From an uncultured Sphingomonadaceae bacterium (GTDB lineage Bacteria > Pseudomonadota > Alphaproteobacteria > Sphingomonadales > Sphingomonadaceae): 64,000 nucleotides of DNA. The notes under the pieces were generated by a model that was given only the letters and a program-made list of their open reading frames with translations, did not search any database and was not told the DNA's origin. The stretch is from positions 181,001-245,000 of the forward strand of contig CANLQI010000001.1 in NCBI GenBank assembly GCA_947493325.1, read 5' to 3'. Below, in pieces: positions 10,383 through 20,435 of this stretch. Positions within the stretch are counted from its first letter, which is position 1, and each line of letters starts with the position of its first letter. The position numbers were made by a program, and so were the translations under genes.

Positions 10383-12632
10383 TTAGAAACTGAGGCTTGC
10401 GGACATGCTGAAATTGCGCCCGGGACGGGTGTAGGCGTCGGTCACACCGGAACTGGCTGACAGGCCGCGTACATCGCTCCACGCGGCATATTTGCTATCA
10501 AATATGTTGAACAGGCCCGCGCGCAGCGTCACGTTTTCGGCAAAACGCACGAAAGCGGTGGCATCAAGGAGCAGCGATTCATCCGGGCGGAAACATTCTG
10601 TGTTGCACACGCTTTGCCTGTCGCCATCCACGATGATGGACGTTTCACCGCGGCTTTTGCGGGCGTTATAAGATGCGATAAGCTCGCCGCCGAAACGGCT
10701 TTCCGGATCGCGGTATCCAAGGCCCAGAACCGCGTTCAGCGGGTCAATAGATTCCAGCGGAATTACGCCACCACCAAAAGATTCCTCGCCATCGGCATAG
10801 GCCATGGCAAAACGGACACGAAAGCCGTTTTCATGGGTGTAATTCAGTTTCGCTTCCACGCCATGGACATCGACTTCATCGATGTTGATGAACTGGAAGA
10901 TCGCCGGGTCCTTCGGCCTGAAGCTGCCACCGACGACTTCCTGACGGATAAAATTATCGTAATGCGCAAAGAATCCGGCCACGCCGATGCTGAAACGGTC
11001 GTCGACATAGCGCACGCCTGCCTCGAAACTCTCGCTGGTTTCCGGGCCAAGATCGGGATTGGGTTCAGACGTATAGCCAAAGGCCAGATTTTCAAAGAAA
11101 TTATTCACCTGGCTGGGGGAAGGCGCCTTGAAGCCCTGCGAATAATTGCCATAAATACGCACGGTTTCGCTGGGCTTGAACGTAATGCCAATTTTGGGCG
11201 ATAGGCGCGAGCCGTCTTGTCCCTCTGCCGTAAATGTGGGCAGCAAAGGATCGTTCGCCGGATTGAGATCATAATAGTCGTACCGCAGCGCGGGAAAAAC
11301 TGTCATTGCGCCATCCGCAAAGCTGATCTCATCGCCGATAAAAACACCTGCAAGGGTAAAGTCGGTTTTCGGAAATGCGCGGGTCGGGAATATTTCACCT
11401 GTTGGCGGAATGGAGCCATCACGCAGGCCTGCCTGTTCGGTCCAGCTGATGTCACCGCCGAAAATCAGCCGGTGCTTGGTGCTGCCCATATTAAACTCAC
11501 TGCGCAGTTCGGCAAGTCCGCCATAGACTTCATTTTCGAACGTGTTGATGCGTGTTCGATCCGGCGCGGGAATGAACGACAGCTGGGTGCGGTCCTCGGC
11601 CGTAAACTGAAAATCCTCACCATCCTGCCAATAGGCGGCGATGCGGGCATAATCGATTATGCCTTCACCTTGCCACGTGTAATCAAGCGAAACACGTTTG
11701 CGCTCTGTCGTATCAAATGCCTCAAGCCGGTCCACGTTCCAGGTTGGGGAGGGGCCGAACAGAAATACCGGACCCAGTCCGGACAGCACGTGGGAGGACA
11801 CTTCGCGTTCCAGATATTCGCCCGTCAACCGGACGCGGTGGCCGCCACTTTGCCAGACCAGCTTACCCAAAAACGCGTTGCTTTCGCCGTCCTGTGGATT
11901 GGGCGTCGTGCGTTCTGCACCCTCGACGTCCTTCGTGCCTTTATTGTCCAGCTCCCTAAAATCGCGGCGGGTATAGGCCACCATTGCGGAGAAATCACCT
12001 AGTCGGCCCGCGACGGCTGACGTGCCTGCAAATTCTTCGTCGGCGGAGCTATATTGGGCGCGCATAAACCCGCCGAGATTCTTGTCCCCGTCAATCAAGT
12101 CCACGGGATCGGATGTGATAAAGCTGACCGCTCCCGATAGTCCATCGCTGCCGTAGAGCGCAGATGCGGGGCCGCGCAATATTTCCACCGATTTGACGAG
12201 GCCGACATCGGTGAAACCGCCGCGGCCCGCCGATTGTGCGCCAAAGGCAAAGCCGTCCGGTGAACGGATGCCGTCCACCTGAATCAGCACGCGGTTGCCG
12301 CCAATGCCGCGGATATTGAAACTTTCATTGCCCGCGCGGCCTGCGCTGCCCAGCGCAGAGCCGAAGCGCGCGGGCTGGCGGCGTACCGTCACACCAGGCT
12401 CAAAGCGCACCAGATCCTTGATATCGGTAGCAAGTTCATCGGCAATCTGCTCGTCATCGATCACCGTGACAGTAACCGGCACGTCTTCAATTTTTGCAGG
12501 CGATCGTGTGGCTGTGATCGTGATTTCAGGATTTCCCAGTCCGTCCGCATTTTCCGCAGAAGGCGCATCGTTCGCCCATGCCGGTGATGAAAGGCACATC
12601 GCCACCACCCCTGAAAGATAATATTTTGGCAT
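10383..12632 (-). CDS. TonB-dependent outer-membrane receptor, probably haem/iron uptake
   Basis: 749 aa; TonB-box/plug start (GLGNPEITITATRSPAKIEDVPVTVTVIDDEQI), plug (RGIGGNRVLIQVDGIRSP), C-terminal beta-signal ending in F. Confidence 0.88.
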   Translation of the reverse strand: MPKYYLSGVVAMCLSSPAWANDAPSAENADGLGNPEITITATRSPAKIEDVPVTVTVIDDEQIADELATDIKDLVRFEPGVTVRRQPARFGSALGSAGRAGNESFNIRGIGGNRVLIQVDGIRSPDGFAFGAQSAGRGGFTDVGLVKSVEILRGPASALYGSDGLSGAVSFITSDPVDLIDGDKNLGGFMRAQYSSADEEFAGTSAVAGRLGDFSAMVAYTRRDFRELDNKGTKDVEGAERTTPNPQDGESNAFLGKLVWQSGGHRVRLTGEYLEREVSSHVLSGLGPVFLFGPSPTWNVDRLEAFDTTERKRVSLDYTWQGEGIIDYARIAAYWQDGEDFQFTAEDRTQLSFIPAPDRTRINTFENEVYGGLAELRSEFNMGSTKHRLIFGGDISWTEQAGLRDGSIPPTGEIFPTRAFPKTDFTLAGVFIGDEISFADGAMTVFPALRYDYYDLNPANDPLLPTFTAEGQDGSRLSPKIGITFKPSETVRIYGNYSQGFKAPSPSQVNNFFENLAFGYTSEPNPDLGPETSESFEAGVRYVDDRFSIGVAGFFAHYDNFIRQEVVGGSFRPKDPAIFQFINIDEVDVHGVEAKLNYTHENGFRVRFAMAYADGEESFGGGVIPLESIDPLNAVLGLGYRDPESRFGGELIASYNARKSRGETSIIVDGDRQSVCNTECFRPDESLLLDATAFVRFAENVTLRAGLFNIFDSKYAAWSDVRGLSASSGVTDAYTRPGRNFSMSASLSF

Positions 12633-12648
12633 ATTTGATCCAATTGCT

Positions 12649-12667
12649 AATGAATATGATTCTCAAT
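12649..12667 (-). promoter_or_regulatory. Putative Fur box upstream of the TonB receptor
   Basis: Minus strand attgagaatcatattcatt; TGAGAATcATATTCA is close to TGATAATnATTATCA; 17-35 nt before the start codon. Confidence 0.5.
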
Positions 12668-12778
12668 AGCTTTTAAATACAGGGATTGTATGCGGACACA
12701 AGAGGATTTTTCAATTATATATGAAGCTGTACGAAACCGACCGATGGGAAACCGGTTATATACCGTGAGTACGCCCGA

Positions 12779-13651
12779 CTATCTGGCTTCGCCCTCGATC
12801 AGGGTGCGTTTTGCGATAATCGCATCGCATAGATAGCGCATGAGTGTTTTGATGCGCGGCGTGTCTTTCAGGTCGGGATGGGTGAGGACCCACACGTCCT
12901 GACCCTGTATCGTTTTTGCGCCGGGCAGCCGCATCAAATCGGGTTCGGGGTCGGCCATATAACATGCCGTGCGCGCCATGCCTTGCCCGGCAAGCAGCGC
13001 CCTGTGCCGCATGGTAAGGTCGCTCATGGTATAGAGTGTTGGCGCTTTTGAATAAGGTGATGCGGCTTTCCACTCGTCCCGGCTCCACCTATAAGTGGCC
13101 TCTAGCCAGCGCCGTGCATCGGGGGGTGTTTCATCCAGATAGCCGCGCCGACAATAATGGCTGAGCGCATAGGGGAACAGGCACCGTCCCACAAGATGAT
13201 CGGGCGGTTTATTGGTACCACGTATCACCACATCGGCTTCTGACCGGTCCAGATTGGCAAACCCGTATGAAGAGATGATAGTCAGATCAATATCGGGATA
13301 AAGCTTGCAAAAAGCGTCTATCTCATTGAGCAGGAGGAACTGGCCTATGGCCTCTGGCAGCGATAATGTGATCGGTCCCTTATCGGCGGAGCCTGCCGCG
13401 CGCTGTTGCCGCTCTGCCCGCTGCGCAATCTCTTCCATGTCTTCGGCTGCGCCAACCATTTTCGCCCCGGCTTCAGTGGGGCGATAGCCGCTTGCAGACT
13501 GTTCGAATAAAATGCCTGCAGACCCGGCCTGCAGGGCGGCCAGGCGCCGGGAGACAGTACTGTGATTGATTCCCAATAGTTTGGCCGCGCCCCGCAAGCT
13601 GCCGCTGCGATGCAATGCGAGTATCAACCGATAGTCATCCCAATCATCCAT
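12779..13651 (-). CDS. LysR-family transcriptional regulator
   Basis: 290 aa; HTH WDDYRLILALHRSGSLRGAAKLLGINHSTVSRRLAALQ. Confidence 0.9.
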   Translation of the reverse strand: MDDWDDYRLILALHRSGSLRGAAKLLGINHSTVSRRLAALQAGSAGILFEQSASGYRPTEAGAKMVGAAEDMEEIAQRAERQQRAAGSADKGPITLSLPEAIGQFLLLNEIDAFCKLYPDIDLTIISSYGFANLDRSEADVVIRGTNKPPDHLVGRCLFPYALSHYCRRGYLDETPPDARRWLEATYRWSRDEWKAASPYSKAPTLYTMSDLTMRHRALLAGQGMARTACYMADPEPDLMRLPGAKTIQGQDVWVLTHPDLKDTPRIKTLMRYLCDAIIAKRTLIEGEAR

Positions 13652-13752
13652 CGGTGCAATATCGCACCACTAAGGCTATAAGTAAATCCACACACTGGCC
13701 AAAAATTCAACTTATATGGTGCCAATACGCAACTTAACAATCGAGATAATCC

Positions 13753-14562
13753 ATGCATTTATTTCTCCGCAATTTCACGTCCCTGACTTTCCTGGCGGGG
13801 GCTTCCCTGTTTGCTGCAGCGTGCAGCGCGAGTCCCGGGACGCAGGCTGATGACCAGCCAGCGGCCGCGCAACCGGACACAGCCGGCGTGCTGCAACTTG
13901 ACTTTAAAAAGGGGCAGCTTCTCTCCTTTGTTGTACCGCAGACGCGTGAAGATGGTGATACGGCGCGCAAAGCCTATTATGACAAGGCGTTCCCCATAGC
14001 CGAAAAGCTTGGGTACAAACATGAAGCGACCTTGCGGGTGCGTGATAAGATCATCAGCGACTATGACCCGAGCGGATTTCTGCTCTATTCCTGGCCTGGC
14101 GCAGATGCATTGCGTGCGTTTGAAGCGGATCCCGCCTGGCCCGCTATCAAGGCTTCGCGTCCGGACGCCTGGTCGGAACTTAAAATATATACAGACGAGC
14201 TGGAGCAGGACCTGACGCTCAGTTTCGATCCGGCCAAGACATATACGGTCGTTGTCGCCTGGCTAAAGCCGGGCAAGGAAGCGGATTATGCGCGTTACCT
14301 GGATGGCATTACCGAAGCAGTCAATGCGGCAGGCGGGCGTTTTATCTACAAAATGAAAAACCCGGTGTTCGAAAACCATGCGTCATCGCCCGCCGCGCCG
14401 CAGCAGCTCACTTTTGTCGAATGGGATGATCTCGAAGGCTTTGCAAAGGTCCGTCAGAGTGATGCCTATAAGCAGAACCAGCAATATTTCGCGAGCGGCG
14501 TCGATCATGTCGAATTCTACCGGCTGGCCCTGTCTCAGCCGGCATTGTCTCAGGAAGAATAG
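13753..14562 (+). CDS. Predicted lipoprotein with two DUF1330-like (ferredoxin-fold) halves
   Basis: 269 aa; lipobox-like AAACSAS; repeated pattern YYDKAFPIAEKLG…FLLYSWPGADALRAFEADPAW and YARYLDGITEAVNAAGG…FVEWDDLEGFAKVRQSDAY; divergent from LysR. Confidence 0.6.
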   Translation: MHLFLRNFTSLTFLAGASLFAAACSASPGTQADDQPAAAQPDTAGVLQLDFKKGQLLSFVVPQTREDGDTARKAYYDKAFPIAEKLGYKHEATLRVRDKIISDYDPSGFLLYSWPGADALRAFEADPAWPAIKASRPDAWSELKIYTDELEQDLTLSFDPAKTYTVVVAWLKPGKEADYARYLDGITEAVNAAGGRFIYKMKNPVFENHASSPAAPQQLTFVEWDDLEGFAKVRQSDAYKQNQQYFASGVDHVEFYRLALSQPALSQEE

Positions 14563-14639
14563 CGCCGCCGGAAAATTATCCGCTATTTCTGTGCTATAGG
14601 ATAATGCGACTCTGCAATTTCAACAGGAGCGCATGACCT

Positions 14640-15746
14640 ATGCCCTTTTATAACGACCTGCGTCCCGACAGCGATCACAAGAAACGTGACTATGCGCTGA
14701 TTTTTCCCGGCATGAAAAAATCGGAGAAAAAGCGTGCGATCAACGGGATTCTGCGGCTGAAAGAAGGATTGGATAAAGAAATTTCTGCACGGCGGACGGA
14801 CAGTAACCTCTTGATCGCCAGCTGGAATATCAAGGAATTTGGGCATACCAAACAGCGTCTGCCCGAAGCCTATTTCTATATCGCAGAAGTCGTGTCGCGT
14901 TTTGATTTGGTGATTGTGCAGGAGATCAAGTCCACGCTCGATGATCTGCGTATATTGCTGCGTATATTGGGCGGGGACTGGGATTATATCGTCAATGACA
15001 TCACCAGCGGTGATGATGGCAATTCGGAACGTAGCGCGTATCTGTATAACAATAAACGCGTGAAGCTGTCGGGCACGGTGGGCGAGCTGGTTTTATGGAA
15101 AGATATTACCGACGGTAGCGCCATCAAGCAGCTCAAGCGCACGCCCTATCTTACGGGTTTCCGGGCGGGGTGGAAGGAATTTGCGCTGTTGAATGTGCAT
15201 CTGCAGCCCGGTGATGACAAGGACGAGGTCAAATACCGCAAGCAGGAAGTCAGCCTGATGATGCGGGCGCTGGCAGAGAAAATGGACGAAGGCTGGACCA
15301 AAAGCCTGGTCATCGCCGGGGATTTCAATTTTTACCGCAAAAAAGATGATGCTGCGATTTCCCTCATCGAGGATGCCGGCTTTTTCGAGATAGAGGGACT
15401 TGTCGGCGTCAACACCAATGCGGCGGACAAACATGCCTTTGACCGTATGTTCATTCGCAAGAATGAATATTTCAAAATCGTGCGCGATATTGAGGGAAAC
15501 CGGATAGGCGGTGTTTTCAACATATTCGACTACGTCTATCGTAAGGGACAGGCGCGGCGGTATAAAAAATATATCCTGGAAAGCTATGGCGGTGAAAAGG
15601 ACCTGGCTGGCGATGCCGATGCTCTGGAAAAACAATACCATGTCTATTGGAAGCGCAATCAGGTTTCGGACCATCTGCCAATCTGGTTCGAACTGGAAAT
15701 AGACAGCTCGCAGAAATTCCTGGAAGGAAAGCTGGAATCTTTTTGA
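14640..15746 (+). CDS. Endonuclease/exonuclease/phosphatase family protein
   Basis: 368 aa; IASWNIKEFG, VIVQEIKS, VIAGDFNFY, SDHLPIWFEL motifs. Confidence 0.88.
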   Translation: MPFYNDLRPDSDHKKRDYALIFPGMKKSEKKRAINGILRLKEGLDKEISARRTDSNLLIASWNIKEFGHTKQRLPEAYFYIAEVVSRFDLVIVQEIKSTLDDLRILLRILGGDWDYIVNDITSGDDGNSERSAYLYNNKRVKLSGTVGELVLWKDITDGSAIKQLKRTPYLTGFRAGWKEFALLNVHLQPGDDKDEVKYRKQEVSLMMRALAEKMDEGWTKSLVIAGDFNFYRKKDDAAISLIEDAGFFEIEGLVGVNTNAADKHAFDRMFIRKNEYFKIVRDIEGNRIGGVFNIFDYVYRKGQARRYKKYILESYGGEKDLAGDADALEKQYHVYWKRNQVSDHLPIWFELEIDSSQKFLEGKLESF

Positions 15747-15764
15747 ATCGGACTGGCTGACGGT

Positions 15765-16451
15765 TCAGCTATTGGTATCAATCCATTCGATCAGCGTATT
15801 GATGTCACGTATTTCGAGTGACCCGTAGCCGGTCTTTACAAGCCCCTGCTCCGCCAGAACCTTGAGTGCCTTGCTGAGCGCTATACGCGAAACCGCCATT
15901 TCTTCGGCAAGGTCACTCTGGCGCACGGGCATTTCTACCCGCCCCTGTGCATGCCCGGCTTTTTCGAGCAGGTTTTTGGCAAGGCGTACCCTGAGCGGCA
16001 GGCGGCGCTCGTCTTCAAGCAATTGCAGCGCGCGGTAAAATTGGCGGGTGACATGGCCGATAATATAGTCACGCAGCTTTGGATGGCTGTCCATAAGCCG
16101 GTCTAGCTGTGTTTTTGAAATAATCCGGAGCCGGCAATCTTCCGCAGCGTAGGCATCAAACGCACGGTTTATCCCTGCAAATAACGGAAGCTCGCCGTAG
16201 GCCTCGCCGGTAGTCAGCACTGTGAGAACATTGGTATAGCCATCCACATCGGTATTGCTGAAACGTACGCCCCCGCTTTCGATAATCGTAAACTCCTGGC
16301 CCGAATCCCCGCTCTGGTGAATCATCTGCCCTTTTTTAAAGGTCACTATATGTCCCTGTGCATTGATGGCATCGCGAAGTTCTTGAGGCAGCGTTGTATA
16401 GAAACTGGCGAGCTGCAGGGGGCGAGTGAGGATCTGACGACTGGCTTGCAT
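15765..16451 (-). CDS. Crp/Fnr family transcriptional regulator
   Basis: 228 aa; cNMP-binding fold and C-terminal HTH (QSDLAEEMAVSRIALSKALKVLAEQGLV). Confidence 0.9.
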   Translation of the reverse strand: MQASRQILTRPLQLASFYTTLPQELRDAINAQGHIVTFKKGQMIHQSGDSGQEFTIIESGGVRFSNTDVDGYTNVLTVLTTGEAYGELPLFAGINRAFDAYAAEDCRLRIISKTQLDRLMDSHPKLRDYIIGHVTRQFYRALQLLEDERRLPLRVRLAKNLLEKAGHAQGRVEMPVRQSDLAEEMAVSRIALSKALKVLAEQGLVKTGYGSLEIRDINTLIEWIDTNS

Positions 16452-16557
16452 AATGTAAACTAGTTTATTTTTTGGCTTGTGTCACTGGTTTATACACATT
16501 TGCAAATAAACTCGCAGCGCAGGCAACCGTTTCAAAAATTCGGAAAAAGGAAACAAA

Positions 16558-17400
16558 ATGAAACCTGAAATGCTCGTTATACTAGGCATTTTTCTGGGTT
16601 TCACCCTGCTCGAAATTCTGCGCACCGGTTTTTTACATAAGCAAGGCCAGAGAGCCAAAGACGCCTGGGTCGAGATTATCGGTACTGTTATGCTGCTCGG
16701 CTTTACCCAGCCGCTTATTCTTTTCACGGCCTATACCGTTATGTCATTCGCGTTTCCGGGGGCGGAAGGTAGCTGGGCGGTGCTGCCCATCATTGCGCAG
16801 GTCGCGCTGTTTCTGGTGTTTGACGACCTGACCCAATATGGCTGGCACCGGCTGTCACACAGCGTGCCATGGCTCTATGCGCTGCACCGCCCGCACCACG
16901 ATGCCCCCTATATGAGCACGCGGATCGTTTACCGGAACAACATATTCTATTATTTCGTGATGCCCGGCATCTGGTTTTCCGGGGCGCTTATATATCTCGG
17001 TCTGGGCTGGGTTTATGCATTCTACATTATAGTCAAAATGACCGTCATTATTGGCGCGCATAGCGATGTGCGCTGGGATGAAAAACTGTACGCAATAAAA
17101 TGGCTCTCACCCATTATGTGGGTAGTGGAGCGCACCATATCGACGCCCGCGACGCATAGCGCGCATCATGGCCGCCATGCTGCAGATGGCATAACACATT
17201 ATAAAGGAAATTATGGCAACCTGCTGTTTTTCTGGGATGTATTATTCGGCACAGCCAAAATCACGCGGCAATATCCATCCGAATTCGGGGTGGAAAATCT
17301 GCCCGAAACAAGCGCTGCAGAGCAACTTTTATGGCCTGTAATACGCAATAAGAGATACCCCTCCGATCCCGGGGAGCCCGCCATTATGCCAGCCGAATAG
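16558..17400 (+). CDS. Sterol desaturase / fatty acid hydroxylase superfamily protein
   Basis: 280 aa; multiple TM segments; histidine clusters WHRLSHSVPWLYALHRPHHD and HSAHHGRH. Confidence 0.88.
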   Translation: MKPEMLVILGIFLGFTLLEILRTGFLHKQGQRAKDAWVEIIGTVMLLGFTQPLILFTAYTVMSFAFPGAEGSWAVLPIIAQVALFLVFDDLTQYGWHRLSHSVPWLYALHRPHHDAPYMSTRIVYRNNIFYYFVMPGIWFSGALIYLGLGWVYAFYIIVKMTVIIGAHSDVRWDEKLYAIKWLSPIMWVVERTISTPATHSAHHGRHAADGITHYKGNYGNLLFFWDVLFGTAKITRQYPSEFGVENLPETSAAEQLLWPVIRNKRYPSDPGEPAIMPAE

Positions 17401-17424
17401 GCAGGCGGCCAAGTTTGGAGGGGG

Positions 17425-17461
17425 AATCGCCGGACCAGTCACAAGGCTGGCCGGCGATTTT
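17425..17461 (+). terminator. Putative rho-independent terminator
   Basis: aatcgccgg…ccggcgatttt stem with short T-run just after the desaturase stop. Confidence 0.6.
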
Positions 17462-17651
17462 GTTATGTTGCCAAAAACGTTACGGAAACCTGGGCTTTAT
17501 CTCCGTTCTGATACGAAAAACCAGCCTTTTTGCGCTGCTTTCTTGGTGTGTCCAGCTTGACATTGCCTATTTTCGGTTCGAGACAGAGACGAGTGCTGTA
17601 ACAAAAACGAAATATCGAATGTACAGCACATGAGTTCGCAGGAGAGTTATT

Positions 17652-18449
17652 ATGGCCACCGCATTTGCTGCCACTGGCGTCGCACCGCCCAAACCGCCAT
17701 CCGCATTTTTGGCGTTGAGCGAATTGCCGCGGGCATTATTTGAACTGGGCAGCTTGCCATGGGCCTCGCCTTTATTATCCAGGGCGCCCGATGGCGATGG
17801 CCATCCTGTGCTGGTCCTGCCAGGCTTTATGGCCAGTGACGGTTCCACCGCATTGCTGCGCCGTTTTCTGGAAAAACGTGGTTATGATGCACATGCGTGG
17901 AAGCTGGGCCGAAATCTGGGACCAAAATCCATCGGGGCAGAAGCAGAGCATCTGATTGACCTGCTTGACGCCGTGCATACACTGACCGGCAAGAAAGTCA
18001 GTCTGGTCGGCTGGAGCCTGGGCGGCGTTATGGCGCGGCAATTGTCGCGCCGCCGGCCCGATGCCGTGCGGCAGGTGATTTCGCTGGGTTCGCCCTTTGC
18101 CGGGCATCCCAAAGCCACCACCGTGTGGAAAATTTATGAGCGGCTTACAGGCCACAAGATTGACGATCCCGAAACATTGAAGCAGCTTGAGGAAAGCGAA
18201 TTGCCGCCGCCCGTGCCTTCCACCGCGATATTCAGCAAGGCGGATGGTATTGTGGCATGGGAAATCTGCCGCGAGCCGGAAGGTCCGCAAACCGATAATA
18301 TCGAAGTCTATGGCAGCCACTGCGGCCTGGGCGTCAACGCCGCAGTACTCTTCGCAGTGGCTGATCGCCTCGCACAGGACGAAGATGACTGGAAGCCCTT
18401 CGACCGCAAGGGCATGCGGGGTTTCGTCTATCCTTCATCGGGGCATTAG
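17652..18449 (+). CDS. Alpha/beta hydrolase (lipase/PGAP1-like)
   Basis: 265 aa; GHPVLVLPGFMASD, nucleophile elbow VGWSLGGVMAR, SKADGIV, SHCGLG. Confidence 0.85.
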   Translation: MATAFAATGVAPPKPPSAFLALSELPRALFELGSLPWASPLLSRAPDGDGHPVLVLPGFMASDGSTALLRRFLEKRGYDAHAWKLGRNLGPKSIGAEAEHLIDLLDAVHTLTGKKVSLVGWSLGGVMARQLSRRRPDAVRQVISLGSPFAGHPKATTVWKIYERLTGHKIDDPETLKQLEESELPPPVPSTAIFSKADGIVAWEICREPEGPQTDNIEVYGSHCGLGVNAAVLFAVADRLAQDEDDWKPFDRKGMRGFVYPSSGH

Positions 18450-18610
18450 ACCCGTTATAGCAGTTTAGCTTACAATTCTGCCACTCCCGGCTGGGCCGGG
18501 AGTCTATCTCACCACTGTTGCGTTTATATGTGAGCTTAGGAGATGGATTCCCGCCTTCGCGGGAATGACGAGTTACATGTCGGAATGGTATAATTGCCAA
18601 ATGGATTCAG

Positions 18611-20188
18611 CTACGCCCTTTTGCCCCGCGGTGCCGTTTTCTTTTTGGCCGCCGTCTTGCGGGGCTTTGTCTTTGTGGCTGCTTTAGGCTTGGCTTTCGC
18701 TTTGCTTTTTGTGGCAGAGCTTTTGGCGGCGGGTTTCGTCTTTGGCTTGGTTGCGTCTTTCTTGCCGGAAGCTCCCACTGTCGCCGTTCTCAGTTCCTCG
18801 AACGTTTCCTGCATGGCGGCCGCGTAATTTTCCGGATCAGGCATCATATCGCGGTCGGACGTGAAGGAAATGCCGATCGTGCCGCGGTAACTGTAGACCG
18901 CGTTGATAAGGCCCATGCCGTCAAATACTGGCCCAAGGCTGTAGGTTGCGACCATTTCTGCACCGGCAAAGAATAATGGCACAGGGCTGCCCGGAATATT
19001 GGTGACGACGCAGTTAAATGCGGGTGAATGTGCATTGGCCACGCCCATACGCGTGTAAAGCCGTGCGGCCACACCGCTGAGTCCGGCGGGCATCAGCTTG
19101 TTATAATCAGCGAGCGTGCGCGCGCCGATGGCATTGGTCATCGCCTTGGAATTCTGGGCCTGTTCGTGCACGAATTCGAGCCGTGCGACAGGGTCTTCGA
19201 TATGCGTGCCGAGCGCGACAATCATGGCGGATACCTGATTGCCCATGGCTTTCTTTTCGCCCTCGCTGCGCACCGAAATAGGTGCCATCGCGTTCATGGT
19301 CGATTTGGGCAGGTCACCGCGTGATTTGAGATATTTACGTAATCCGCCGCCGACAATCGAAAGGATCACGTCATTGACCGTTGCCCCCGTAATTGTGTCC
19401 TTGATAGCGCGAATGTCTTTCAGCGGGAACATGGCCGCATCAAATACGCGGTGCGGCGATACTTTGGCATTCAGCAGCGTCTTGGGCGCATTGCGCGCGC
19501 CTTTCAGGCTGATTTCGCCCTTGCTGATCTCACGGCCCAGCCGCGCAATGCCGGGCAGCGTGCGACCAATGGTTTCCACCACGCGCAGCGGCTGCGTCAG
19601 GTTGTTGACATAGCTGCGCGCCAAAAGCTCGGCGACATTGGGCATATTTTCGGGCTTCCAGGGCTTGGCTTCCGGGCGGCCCGGAACATCAGGGGTCAAG
19701 TCGTGAATGGCTGCGGCCATTTCCACGCCGGACATGCCGTCAATCGCGGCATGATGCACTTTGGAAACCACCGCAAAGCTGCCTTTGGGAATGCCGTCAA
19801 TATTGTCGAGCCCCTCGACAACGTTAAATTCCCAGAGCGGCTTTTCCATATCCAGCGGACGGGCATGCAGCCGTGATGTCAAAATGCAAAGCTGCCGCCA
19901 GTCCCCCGGTTTGGGCAACGCAAAGTGGCGCACATGATATTCTAGGTCGAATTCGGGATCTTCAATCCAGTATGGATGATCGACATCAAGCGGTGCGCGC
20001 ACAAGCCGCTGACGAAATGCGCGTGCCCCATGCAGGCGGCTTTCGATAAAGGATAATATATCCTTGAACCGGACAAATCCGCCCGGTGCGGTCGAGGGAT
20101 CATATATGGCACATGATCCGATATGCATCGGCGTCGTGCGCGTTTCCATATAGACAAAACTCGCATCCTGACCGCTCAACTGTTCCAT
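18611..20188 (-). CDS. Wax ester synthase/diacylglycerol acyltransferase (WS/DGAT) family protein with Lys/Ala-rich C-terminal tail
   Basis: Start at MEQLSGQDASFVYMETRTTPMHIG (internal Met of the listed 546 aa ORF); active site VHHAAIDGMSG; NDVILSIVGGGLRKYL; ~45 aa K/A/T/P tail. Confidence 0.9.
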   Translation of the reverse strand: MEQLSGQDASFVYMETRTTPMHIGSCAIYDPSTAPGGFVRFKDILSFIESRLHGARAFRQRLVRAPLDVDHPYWIEDPEFDLEYHVRHFALPKPGDWRQLCILTSRLHARPLDMEKPLWEFNVVEGLDNIDGIPKGSFAVVSKVHHAAIDGMSGVEMAAAIHDLTPDVPGRPEAKPWKPENMPNVAELLARSYVNNLTQPLRVVETIGRTLPGIARLGREISKGEISLKGARNAPKTLLNAKVSPHRVFDAAMFPLKDIRAIKDTITGATVNDVILSIVGGGLRKYLKSRGDLPKSTMNAMAPISVRSEGEKKAMGNQVSAMIVALGTHIEDPVARLEFVHEQAQNSKAMTNAIGARTLADYNKLMPAGLSGVAARLYTRMGVANAHSPAFNCVVTNIPGSPVPLFFAGAEMVATYSLGPVFDGMGLINAVYSYRGTIGISFTSDRDMMPDPENYAAAMQETFEELRTATVGASGKKDATKPKTKPAAKSSATKSKAKAKPKAATKTKPRKTAAKKKTAPRGKRA

Positions 20189-20360
20189 ATATTTTGCCTC
20201 CTGCACGCAGAATCGCTCCACTGCGATTTCCCGAGTCCCAAGGCATAGCATGACTTTACGGGGATGGCATAATTGCGTGGGTTGGATAGGCAGGGAATGT
20301 CCGATGCCGTAACGACAGACCTGCCGCGATCAGCATACCATGGACTGGAGATGGAGGAAA

Positions 20361-20435
20361 TGGAGCGGGCGAAGAGATTCGAACTCTCGACCCCAACCTT
20401 GGCAAGGTTGTGCTCTACCCCTGAGCTACGCCCGC
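20361..20435 (-). tRNA. tRNA-Gly(GCC) with encoded CCA
   Basis: Minus strand GCGGGCGTAGCTCAGGGGTAGAGCACAACCTTGCCAAGGTTGGGGTCGAGAGTTCGAATCTCTTCGCCCGCTCCA; complete cloverleaf, anticodon GCC. Confidence 0.96.
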
